Source: Deltaproteobacteria bacterium | GTDB lineage: Bacteria; JAUYMQ01 | Assembly: GCA_030698575.1 (NCBI GenBank) | Contig: JAUYMQ010000160.1 | Span: forward strand, 1-9,127 | Reading direction: 5' to 3' | Length of the DNA stretch: 9,127 nt | Shown: positions 1-4,929 of the stretch, piece by piece | Layout: each line of letters begins with the position of its first letter | Position numbering within the stretch: position 1 is the first letter of the stretch | Translations under genes and position numbers: made by a program | The notes under the pieces: model-generated | What the model was told of the DNA's origin: nothing | What the model saw: the letters and a program-made list of their open reading frames with translations, nothing else | Database searches by the model: none

Positions 1-66
1 CGTCCCCAGCAGGTCAATCCGAACCTCTTTCTTCTTCCCACCCCGTCTTTGAGCGGGCCTGGCCAT
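1..66 (-). CDS. 5' end of a leftward gene, possibly ZapA-like cell-division protein (partial)
   Basis: On the minus strand an ATG at 66-64 opens a frame that runs 22 codons to the window edge without a stop. It is preceded by a strong Shine-Dalgarno site (GGGGAGG, complement of 71-77) with a five-base spacer. The visible protein has a basic start, then KKKEVRIDLLGT. A basic lead followed by a beta strand of the form V-x-I-x-(I/L)-L-G is how many ZapA proteins begin; ZapA binds and cross-links FtsZ filaments at the division site. With only 22 residues this assignment is tentative. That a gene starts here is better supported than its identity. It is divergent from the small Cys-rich gene, with 29 bases between the two proposed starts. 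Confidence 0.5.
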   Translation of the reverse strand, partial: MARPAQRRGGKKKEVRIDLLGT

Positions 67-73
67 GGCGCCT

Positions 74-86
74 CCCCTCTGAGGGG
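74..86. promoter_or_regulatory. Palindrome carrying back-to-back ribosome binding sites
   Basis: CCCCTC-T-GAGGGG is a perfect inverted repeat. Its right half is part of the Shine-Dalgarno site for the ATG at 96 on the plus strand. Its left half is part of the site for the ATG at 66 on the minus strand. Either transcript that runs through it could fold the site into a short GC stem. The 29-base gap is too short for two full promoters, so at least one promoter must lie inside the neighbouring coding sequence, or the Cys-rich gene starts at 159. A TTGACA on the minus strand (126-121) could be a -35 for the leftward gene, but I see no good -10 for it. Confidence 0.45.
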
Positions 87-95
87 GTCGGAACC

Positions 96-476
96 ATGTT
101 TCCTCCAGCAATCGATTCGTTGTCAAGGGGTTACGCCGGGGCCGTTAAGTTGACGGCGATGGGTTTCAGGGACGCCTGCGGGAGCTGCGACGCCGGGCTT
201 CACGCCTGCCTGAACTGCCGCTTCTACGATCCCGGCGCGGCGGGTGAGTGCCGCGAGGAGCAGGCGGAGCTGGTTGTCGACAAGGACCGCGGGAATCGAT
301 GCGAGTGGTTCCAGGCGGGAAGCGGGCGGAGCGAGCCGGGAGAGAGTGCTGACAGTGACAGGGCGCGCGACAAGCTGGACGCGCTCTTCCGGAAGCCCGG
401 CGAGACTCCCCGGCCGGGCGGCCCAAAAAAAGACCCCCGCGCGGCGGCGGAGGATCTCTTCAGGAAGAAGCCTTGA
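96..476 (+). CDS. Small six-cysteine protein, probable metal-binding, function unknown
   Basis: This 126-residue protein has no signal peptide or membrane segment. The core (residues 28-72) carries Cys28, Cys31, Cys38, Cys41, Cys52 and Cys69, spaced C-x2-C-x6-C-x2-C-x10-C-x16-C. They sit among conserved-looking aromatic and charged residues (LNCRFYD, VDKDRGNRCEWF). Paired CxxC motifs suggest a zinc or iron-sulfur site; this is inference. The C-terminal half is polar and low-complexity, with two related short motifs, LDALFRKPGE and AAEDLFRKKP, that may be docking helices. I recall similar unnamed proteins in deltaproteobacteria but no assigned function. The ATG at 96 has a good Shine-Dalgarno site (AGGGGG at 82-87, eight-base spacer). 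The ATG at 159, just before the Cys core, is an alternative start without a clear site. Residues 1-21 look uncharacteristic, so the shorter form remains possible. Confidence 0.68.
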   Translation: MFPPAIDSLSRGYAGAVKLTAMGFRDACGSCDAGLHACLNCRFYDPGAAGECREEQAELVVDKDRGNRCEWFQAGSGRSEPGESADSDRARDKLDALFRKPGETPRPGGPKKDPRAAAEDLFRKKP

Positions 477-488
477 ACGTTGCTGCCG

Positions 489-588
489 CATGTCATTGCG
501 AGGAGGGACGCAGTCCCGACGAAGCAATCCCCCGGGCAGCGCCGGAATCACGGGATTGCTTCGTCGCTTCGCTCCTCGCAATGACATG
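489..588. repeat. Branched palindromic repeat element (REP/MITE-like)
   Basis: This 100-bp imperfect palindrome lies between two convergent genes. The outer arms are perfect over 17 bp: CATGTCATTGCGAGGAG at 489-505 and its complement at 572-588. The inner arms are perfect over 15 bp: CGACGAAGCAATCCC at 517-531 and its complement at 552-566. Between the left arms sits a small stem, GGGAC-gca-GTCCC (505-517), matched on the right only by five unpaired bases, so the folded strand would be branched. The loop is 532-551. Elements with this core (TCATTGCGAGGAG, GACGAAGCAATC) recur between genes in many environmental bacterial genomes, from memory. It has no coding capacity and would have to be mobilised in trans if it is mobile. 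Its right arm is shared with the efp terminator hairpin. Confidence 0.82.
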
Positions 589-613
589 AAAGGCGCGAAG
601 CGCCTATCATGTC
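583..613 (-). terminator. Terminator hairpin of efp, overlapping its stop codon
   Basis: GACATGA (583-589) pairs with TCATGTC (607-613), and AGGCGC (591-596) pairs with GCGCCT (600-605). There is one A-A mismatch (590/606) and a three-base loop. Read leftward the stem begins within the efp stop codon (614-612) and is followed by the palindromic repeat rather than a clean U-run. It is therefore either a weak intrinsic terminator or an RNA-stabilising 3' stem. The outer arm is shared with the right end of the repeat, so the element may have supplied part of the terminator. Confidence 0.55.
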
Positions 614-1172
614 AGGCGCGCGAGAGGTACTGGCCGGTGGCGGTGTCCACCGTCACCACATCTCCGACCACCACGAAGTTCGGGACGTTGACCACGAGGC
701 CGGTCTCCAGCGTCGCCGGCTTCGGCGAGTTCGTGGCGGTCGCGGTCTTCAATCCTGGATCGGTCTCGATCACCTTCAGATCGACCGTCGTCGGGAGATC
801 GATACCCACGGGGCGCCCTTCGAAGAATTCAACCTGGAGCTTGTGGTTCGGGAGAAGGTATTTCACGGCGTTGCCGAGAGTTTCGGCCTGGAAGGATATT
901 TGCTCGAAGTTCTCGGTATTCATGAAAACGTGCTCGTCCCCCGATGCGTAAAGAAATTCGAGCTCCTGCTGCTCGAGATTCGCCCGCTCGACACGGTCAT
1001 CCGACCTGAACCGGTTTTCCGACTGGGTCCCCGTCCGGAGATTGCGGAGCTTGGTTTGCATCTTCCCGCGCTTGTTCCCTTGGGTGATGTGCTGGGTCTC
1101 CATGATACGGTGGGGATCTTTGTTATAAATGATGGTCATTCCGACCCGCAGCTGCGTCGCGGGGATGTTCAC
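612..1172 (-). CDS. efp: Translation elongation factor P
   Basis: EF-P binds between the ribosomal P and E sites and rescues ribosomes stalled on proline-rich stretches. The protein is 186 residues, the usual length, with the KOW-like N-terminal domain and two OB domains. The C-terminal family signature is clear (KPATLETG, then VPNFVVVGDVVTVDTATGQYLSR). The GTG start at 1172-1170 is chosen because GGAGGT sits six bases upstream and the family begins here. The frame continues upstream to 1280, but that extension has no family resemblance. The loop that reaches the tRNA acceptor end reads TQGNKRGK (residues 30-37), followed by KLRNLRTG. By alignment from KLR backwards, the residue at the position of E. 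coli Lys34 is Asn33, followed by Lys34, and the usual Pro before the Gly is Gln31. The modification type cannot be read from this. The gene stands alone, with no EpmA/EpmB or EarP homologue in the window. Confidence 0.95.
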   Translation of the reverse strand: MNIPATQLRVGMTIIYNKDPHRIMETQHITQGNKRGKMQTKLRNLRTGTQSENRFRSDDRVERANLEQQELEFLYASGDEHVFMNTENFEQISFQAETLGNAVKYLLPNHKLQVEFFEGRPVGIDLPTTVDLKVIETDPGLKTATATNSPKPATLETGLVVNVPNFVVVGDVVTVDTATGQYLSRA

Positions 1173-1215
1173 GGTGTTACCTCCAGATTCACATCGCCAG
1201 ATCGAATCTGGCGGT
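1173..1215 (-). promoter_or_regulatory. Structured efp 5' leader with alternative hairpins at the ribosome binding site
   Basis: Read on the minus strand, arm A CGCCAGATTC (1213-1204) can pair with arm B ATCTGGCG (1202-1195 within the leader), giving an 8-bp stem with a three-base loop. The inner part of arm A, CCAGATTC (1211-1204), is also perfectly complementary to arm C, GAATCTGG (1190-1183). The last two G's of arm C belong to the GGAGG Shine-Dalgarno site. The two pairings exclude each other: A:B leaves the site open and A:C partly covers it. This is the layout of a translational switch. No ligand class is recognisable, and a chance duplication of ATCTGG could also produce it. Confidence 0.4.
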
Positions 1216-1280
1216 TTCCGAGACGGACCTCGACTCCGGGCGACAGCGGTCGATGTCAGATGACAAACGACAAATGGCAA

Positions 1281-1301
1281 GGGCCGCCTCCGTGGCGGCC
1301 C
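1281..1301 (-). other. Strong GC hairpin in the efp leader, attenuator-like
   Basis: GGGCCGCC (1281-1288) and GGCGGCCC (1294-1301) form a perfect 8-bp stem with a five-base loop. Read leftward it is followed by TTGCCATTTGTCGTTTGTC, a T-rich tract, so it resembles an intrinsic terminator on the minus strand. No leftward gene ends here. The hairpin lies just downstream of the predicted efp promoter, which suggests an attenuator, a pause site or a 5' stabilising stem. The neighbouring ATGACAAACGACAAATGGCA (1260-1279) contains short degenerate direct repeats of the type GACAAA. I have seen similar tracts between genes in environmental genomes. Confidence 0.4.
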
Positions 1302-1313
1302 CAGGCGGCGGTT

Positions 1314-1342
1314 AATCTAGTCAAACAGCCTGCGATTGGCAA
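1314..1342 (-). promoter_or_regulatory. Probable sigma-70-type promoter of efp
   Basis: On the minus strand TTGCCA (1342-1337, five of six to the -35 consensus) is followed after 17 bases by TAGATT (1319-1314, four of six to the -10 consensus). Transcription would start near 1307 and give a leader of about 130 nt before the efp GTG. I see no equally good promoter on the plus strand for the divergent membrane-protein gene at 1361. Confidence 0.5.
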
Positions 1343-1360
1343 CCGGATCTGGGGAAACAA

Positions 1361-2137
1361 ATGACTGAACCCACCCTCGTCGCGCCCCCCTCCGAGCAGA
1401 GCGCGCTGCCGAAGTTCGTCAAGCTGGGGCTCGTGGCGGCCGTGATCGCGGGGGTTCTCCTGGCCGTGCGGAACCCCGAGGTCCGGGCGGCGCTCTCACA
1501 GGATCAGATTGCCGCGTTCATCGCCGGGGCGGGCGCCTGGGGACCGGCGCTGTTCGTGCTGCTCTATGCCGTCTGGGTGACGCTCTTCCTGCCGGCCATC
1601 GTCGTTACGATCGCGGGAAGCCTCATCTTCGCCCCCTTGCCGGCCACGATCTTCATCGTTCTGGGGGCGACGCTGGGCGCGTGCACATCGTTCATGGTTT
1701 CCCGAACCGTCGGGCGGGATCTCGTTGCGGGCATGCTGCGCGGGCGCATCGCGTCCTGGGACGACGGAATCGCGAAGAACGGATTCTTCTTCGTCTTCTA
1801 CCTCAGGCTTCTCTACGCGCCTTTCACGTACTTCAATTTCGCGGCCGGGCTGACGAAGGTGACCTTTTTGCATTTCTTCTGGGGGACGTGTCTGGGGATC
1901 ATCCCGGGGACGTTCATTCTCGTCTTCTTCGTCGATCGTCTGAAGGAGCTGGTGGCGGTCGCCCGCGAAGCGCCGAGCCGCTTCGAAGGGATCGCCGGAG
2001 CGGGACAGTTGCTCGTCTCGAATCCCCGCTACCTGATTCCTTTTCTCATCTTCGTGCTCTCGTTCTTTGTGCCTGTGCTCGTCAAGCGCGCCCAGTCGGC
2101 CTTCGTGGCCCGGCGCGAATCGCGGAGGATGGCGTGA
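1361..2137 (+). CDS. TVP38/TMEM64 family inner-membrane protein
   Basis: This 258-residue polytopic membrane protein belongs to the TVP38/TMEM64 (SNARE-associated, DedA-related) superfamily. Relatives include lipid scramblases and undecaprenyl-phosphate translocases, but this subfamily has no settled substrate. Hydrophobic segments lie at about residues 20-37, 62-90 (probably two, including a re-entrant part), 95-113, 142-162, 168-191 and 224-242. Family landmarks are FLPAIVVTIAGSLIF (76-90), the small-residue helix LGATLGACTSFMVSRTVGRD (101-120), and RLLYAPFTYFNFAAGL (149-164) leading into FFWGTCLGIIPGTF (172-185). The N-terminus is cytosolic and polar; the C-terminus is basic (KRAQSAFVARRESRR). 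The ATG at 1361 has GGGGA six bases upstream. Its stop overlaps the start of the next gene, so it is the first gene of an operon with the acetolactate-synthase-like enzyme and the glycosyltransferase. Confidence 0.88.
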   Translation: MTEPTLVAPPSEQSALPKFVKLGLVAAVIAGVLLAVRNPEVRAALSQDQIAAFIAGAGAWGPALFVLLYAVWVTLFLPAIVVTIAGSLIFAPLPATIFIVLGATLGACTSFMVSRTVGRDLVAGMLRGRIASWDDGIAKNGFFFVFYLRLLYAPFTYFNFAAGLTKVTFLHFFWGTCLGIIPGTFILVFFVDRLKELVAVAREAPSRFEGIAGAGQLLVSNPRYLIPFLIFVLSFFVPVLVKRAQSAFVARRESRRMA

Positions 2138-3777
2138 GAGCTTCCGAACTGTTCATCCGGTGCCTCGAGAACGAGGGGGTGGAGACGATCTTCGGCCTGC
2201 CGGGCGAGGAGAACATCGACGTGATGGACGCCCTCGTCGATTCGAAGATCCGTTTCGTCACCACCCGCCACGAGCAGGGAGCGGCCTTCATGGCCGACGT
2301 GTACGGCCGGCTGACGCAGCGTGCCGGGGTCTGCCTCTCCACCCTCGGCCCCGGCGCGACAAATCTGATCACAGGCGTCGCCGACGCGAACATGGATCAC
2401 GCGCCGCTCGTGGCCATCACGGGACAGGCGAGCCTCGACCGGATGCACAAGGAGAGCCACCAGTACCTCGACACGGTCGCTTCTTTCCGGCCGCTCACGA
2501 AGTGGAGCGCGCAGATCAGACGCGCCTCGATCATCCCCGAGGTCGTGCGAAAGGCCTTCAAGATCGCCCAGACCGAAAAGTTGGGGGCGACGCACATCGA
2601 TTTTCCGGAGGACGAGGCCGCCGTCGAGATTTCGGGTGAACCGCTCAAGGCGCAGTTCGCCGCGCACCCGGAGCCCCCCGAAGAGAAGGTTCGCGAGGCC
2701 GCGGAACTCATCTCGGGCGCCCGGCACCCCATCGTGCTGGCCGGCAACGGGGTCATCCGGGGTGGCGCGTCGGAGGCGCTGCGCCGGTTTGCCTCCAGGC
2801 TCAACATTCCTGTTGCGAACACCTTCATGGCCAAGGGTGTTCTCTCGCTGGACGATCCCCTGTCGCTGTTCTCCGTGGGGCTCCAGACCCGCGACTACGT
2901 CTCTTGCGGCTTCGAGCGCGCCGACGTCGTGATCTGCGTCGGTTACGACCTCGTGGAGTATGCGCCGGTCTTCTGGAACCCCGAGGGCGACAAGCGCATC
3001 GTCCACGTCGACATGAGCCCCGCCGATGTCGACGCCCATTACGTCGTCGCGACAGGCGTGACGGGGGACATCGGCGAAAGCCTGGACCGGATCGCCGCCC
3101 TGGCGCGACCGAGCGAGGCGAACTCGATAGTGAAGCTGCGTGATCAGCTCGTGCACGAGATCCATGAACGCTACAGGGAGGACGGGGGTTTCCCGATCAA
3201 GCCCCAGCGCGCCCTCGCCGACATCCGCTCCGTGCTCGGCCCCGAGGATCTCCTGATCTCCGACGTCGGCGCCCACAAGGTCTGGATCGCGCGCTGCTAC
3301 CCTTGCTACGTGCCGAACACCTGCATCATCTCGAACGGTTTCGCCTCGATGGGCATCGCCCTTCCGGGCGGGGTGGCCGCGGCCCTCCTCTACAAGGGCC
3401 GTCCGGGGCGGCGCGTTGTGGCGCTCTCGGGAGACGCGGGTTTTCTCATGAACGTCCAGGAGCTGCAGACGGCCATCGAGCAGGAGGTCGCGTTCGTCAA
3501 CATCATCTTCCGCGACGACGGCTACGGGCTCATCCGGTGGAAGCAGCTCCGCCGCTTCGGGCGGGAGTCCCACGTGAGCTTCAGGAACCCCGACTTCCTG
3601 CGGCTCGCGGAGGCGTTCGGCTGCCGCGGCTACCGCGTGCAGGGCCCGAACGAGCTTGCCCCCGCGCTGAGGGAGGCCTTGTCGCAGAAGGTGCCCTCCG
3701 TGATCGAATGTCCGGTCGACTATGCGGAGAACCTGAAACTGACCGAGGAGCTGGGCGCGCTGGTCTGTCCCGTCTGA
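2134..3777 (+). CDS. Acetolactate synthase-type thiamine diphosphate enzyme (large subunit)
   Basis: This 547-residue cytosolic enzyme has the three-domain layout of acetolactate synthase, which condenses two pyruvates to 2-acetolactate with loss of CO2. The N-terminal PYR domain carries FGLPGEEN (20-27), the cofactor-activating Glu47 in TTRHEQGAAFMADVYGR, and LSTLGPGATNLITGVADA (68-85). The central domain follows (about 185-330). The C-terminal PP domain has the Mg/ThDP motif beginning GDAGFLMN (433-440) and ending FRDDGYG (459-465). RFGRES (474-479) and NPDF (485-488) resemble the FAD-independent catabolic (AlsS-like) branch more than anabolic IlvB, and no IlvN-type small subunit gene is adjacent. 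The GTG start at 2134 overlaps the upstream stop as GTGA and has GGAGG six bases before it. The frame is open further upstream but is non-homologous there. Other ThDP decarboxylases or carboligases of the family remain possible, so no symbol is given. Confidence 0.88.
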   Translation: MRASELFIRCLENEGVETIFGLPGEENIDVMDALVDSKIRFVTTRHEQGAAFMADVYGRLTQRAGVCLSTLGPGATNLITGVADANMDHAPLVAITGQASLDRMHKESHQYLDTVASFRPLTKWSAQIRRASIIPEVVRKAFKIAQTEKLGATHIDFPEDEAAVEISGEPLKAQFAAHPEPPEEKVREAAELISGARHPIVLAGNGVIRGGASEALRRFASRLNIPVANTFMAKGVLSLDDPLSLFSVGLQTRDYVSCGFERADVVICVGYDLVEYAPVFWNPEGDKRIVHVDMSPADVDAHYVVATGVTGDIGESLDRIAALARPSEANSIVKLRDQLVHEIHERYREDGGFPIKPQRALADIRSVLGPEDLLISDVGAHKVWIARCYPCYVPNTCIISNGFASMGIALPGGVAAALLYKGRPGRRVVALSGDAGFLMNVQELQTAIEQEVAFVNIIFRDDGYGLIRWKQLRRFGRESHVSFRNPDFLRLAEAFGCRGYRVQGPNELAPALREALSQKVPSVIECPVDYAENLKLTEELGALVCPV

Positions 3778-3800
3778 CCCCATCGCCGGGGACGAACCGC

Positions 3801-4457
3801 ATGAATCTATCCATCATCATACCGGTCCTGGACGAGGCCGCGATCATCGCCGGCACGGTCATGCGCGCGCGCGCGACCGGTGCGGCCGAGATCATTGTCG
3901 TGGACGGCGGTTCGAAGGACGCGACGGCGGGGAACGCCGCGAAGGCGGGCGCGCGGGTGATCGCGTCGGCGCCAGGCCGCGCGCGGCAGCAGAACGCGGG
4001 GGCGGCCGCCGCGGCGGGAGACGCGCTGCTCTTCCTTCACGCCGACACCGCGCTGCCCGGCAACGCGCTCGAGCGCGTGCAACGCGTGCTCGGCGATCCG
4101 GCGGTGGCGCTCGGAGCATTCCGCCTGGGCTATGACCGGGACGACTGGGGGACGCGATTTCTTGTCTTCGGCGCCGATCTACGCATGCGGCTCTTCAGGC
4201 TTCCCTACGGCGACCAGGCGCTCTTTCTCCGGCGGGAGACCTTCCGATCGCTCGGCGGTTTCCGCGATCTTCCGGCCATGGAGGATCTTTGCCTCGTGAC
4301 GCGGGCCAAGCGGTCAGGAAGGGTGGTTGTGGCGCCGGAACGGGTGCGGACGAGCCCGCGCGCCTATGATCGCGTCGGGCTCTTCCGGATAATGCTCCGA
4401 AACTGGCGTGACGCAGGGCTTTTCTCCCTGGGCCTCCGGCCGCCCCCGCCGGCGTGA
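3801..4457 (+). CDS. TIGR04283-type family 2 glycosyltransferase
   Basis: This 218-residue GT-A fold glycosyltransferase has no membrane segment. It opens with the nucleotide-sugar binding strand MNLSIIIPVLDEA. Then come VVDGGSKD (33-40), the donor-loop signature GRARQQNAGA (59-68), and LFLHADTALP (77-86), whose HAD replaces the usual metal-binding DxD. The acceptor side has LPYGDQALFLRRE (134-146), LGGFRDLPAMEDL (151-163) and RNWRDAGLFSLG (200-211). This combination is typical of the family named for its association with radical-SAM/selenodomain and arsenosugar gene clusters; the true acceptor is unproven. The ATG at 3801 has GGGGA eight bases upstream and lies 23 bases after the preceding stop, so it is the last gene of the operon. 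A terminator follows. Confidence 0.9.
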   Translation: MNLSIIIPVLDEAAIIAGTVMRARATGAAEIIVVDGGSKDATAGNAAKAGARVIASAPGRARQQNAGAAAAAGDALLFLHADTALPGNALERVQRVLGDPAVALGAFRLGYDRDDWGTRFLVFGADLRMRLFRLPYGDQALFLRRETFRSLGGFRDLPAMEDLCLVTRAKRSGRVVVAPERVRTSPRAYDRVGLFRIMLRNWRDAGLFSLGLRPPPPA

Positions 4458-4493
4458 GGCCCGCGGGGGGCGTTTCGCGTGCCACTAAAACGA

Positions 4494-4525
4494 CGGCCCC
4501 GGGTGCTCCGGGGCCGCCTCTTTGT
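4494..4525. terminator. Bidirectional intrinsic terminator between glycosyltransferase and tRNA-Pro
   Basis: CGGCCCCGG (4494-4502) and CCGGGGCCG (4508-4516) form a perfect 9-bp stem with a five-base loop. On the plus strand it is followed by CCTCTTTGTT, ending the three-gene operon. On the minus strand it is followed by TCGTTTTAGT, ending the tRNA-Pro transcript, whose mature 3' end lies 28 bases upstream of the stem. Confidence 0.85.
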
Positions 4526-4543
4526 TCCGCTGCTGTGCTGAAG

Positions 4544-4620
4544 TGGTCGGGACGACTGGATTTGAACCAGCGACCCCCTGCTCCCGAAGCAGGTGCGCTA
4601 CCAGGCTGCGCTACGTCCCG
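4544..4620 (-). tRNA. tRNA-Pro (anticodon CGG)
   Basis: Read on the minus strand this is a complete 77-nt cloverleaf. The acceptor stem pairs CGGGACG with CGTCCCG. The D arm is GCGC/GCGC with AGCCTGGTA in the loop. The anticodon stem CCTGC/GCAGG encloses loop TTCGGGA, which gives anticodon CGG and decodes CCG. The variable loop is GGGTC. The T arm GCTGG/CCAGT carries the invariant TTCAAAT. Discriminator A and a genome-encoded CCA (4546-4544) complete the 3' end. No integrase or duplicated tRNA end is visible to suggest use as an integration site. Confidence 0.97.
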
Positions 4621-4674
4621 AGAAGGCATTTCCGGCGGAGAAATCCGCAACTGAAACCGACGTGAGAGGCCTGC

Positions 4675-4703
4675 TAGGTAACATGGGCTCCGGGGGGTGT
4701 CAA
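4675..4703 (-). promoter_or_regulatory. Promoter of tRNA-Pro
   Basis: On the minus strand a perfect -35 TTGACA (4703-4698) is followed after 17 bases by TACCTA (4680-4675), a weak -10. Transcription would begin near 4668, about 48 bases before the mature tRNA 5' end, leaving a leader to be removed by RNase P. A perfect -35 with a C-containing -10 is common for stable RNA promoters. Confidence 0.6.
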
Positions 4704-4727
4704 GCAACCCTTCAACCTGACCGGAAC

Positions 4728-4811
4728 TGTCGATAACCGCCTGAACCCGCGGTTCGCGTCGCCTTTCTGCCCCCGATTATGTGGATAACGTTGTTGATAA
4801 ATTGTTGACAG
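4728..4811 (-). other. Cluster of DnaA boxes in an AT-rich patch
   Basis: Within the gap of about 300 bp between tRNA-Pro and the kinase gene, the minus strand carries a perfect consensus DnaA box TTATCCACA (4788-4780). It also carries two one-mismatch boxes, TTATCAACA (4800-4792) and TTATCGACA (4736-4728), and a weak match CTGTCAACA (4811-4803). All face the same way, and the last three are spaced 12 and 11 bp, about one helical turn. The stretch from about 4776 to 4820 is clearly richer in A+T than its surroundings. Such clusters occur at replication origins and at DnaA-regulated promoters. There is no dnaA, dnaN, parA or rep gene in view. The rest of the gap holds the tRNA promoter, the kinase promoter and its probable untranslated leader. 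Confidence 0.6.
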
Positions 4812-4834
4812 AAGTGATAGGCTCCCGCTACGCG
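4805..4834 (+). promoter_or_regulatory. Possible promoter of the histidine kinase operon
   Basis: A perfect TTGACA (4805-4810) lies at the edge of the DnaA-box cluster. The best -10 at the right distance is TACGCG (4829-4834, 18-base spacer), which is poor, so the promoter may need an activator or another sigma factor. It overlaps the weakest DnaA-like site. It would start transcription near 4840, so the GTG at 4840 is a poor start candidate, and the ATG at 4930 would have a leader of about 90 nt. Confidence 0.35.
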
Positions 4835-4929
4835 AAAACGTGAGTCCGGCGCCCCGAACCACGGCGCCGGCAGGGCAATCCCTAGCTTCCCTGGCCTTCC
4901 TGGCAGGAGTTTGCGAGGTAGCGCGCTCG

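Noticed and set aside
609-1364. Plus-strand open frame covering efp
   Set aside because: It is antisense to a certain efp gene, and its translation has no recognisable pattern.
2029-3783. Minus-strand open frame of about 580 codons opposite the acetolactate synthase gene
   Set aside because: It is a GC-bias shadow. The plus strand carries an unmistakable family protein over the same bases, and the antisense translation shows no domain.
4544-4620. tRNA-Pro as an integration site for a mobile element
   Set aside because: There is no integrase, no duplicated tRNA 3' end and no abrupt change in composition on either side within the window.
4454-4654. Small plus-strand frame across the tRNA region, with translation including LDLNQRPPAPEAGALPGCAT
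   Set aside because: This is the familiar false protein produced by reading a tRNA gene antisense.
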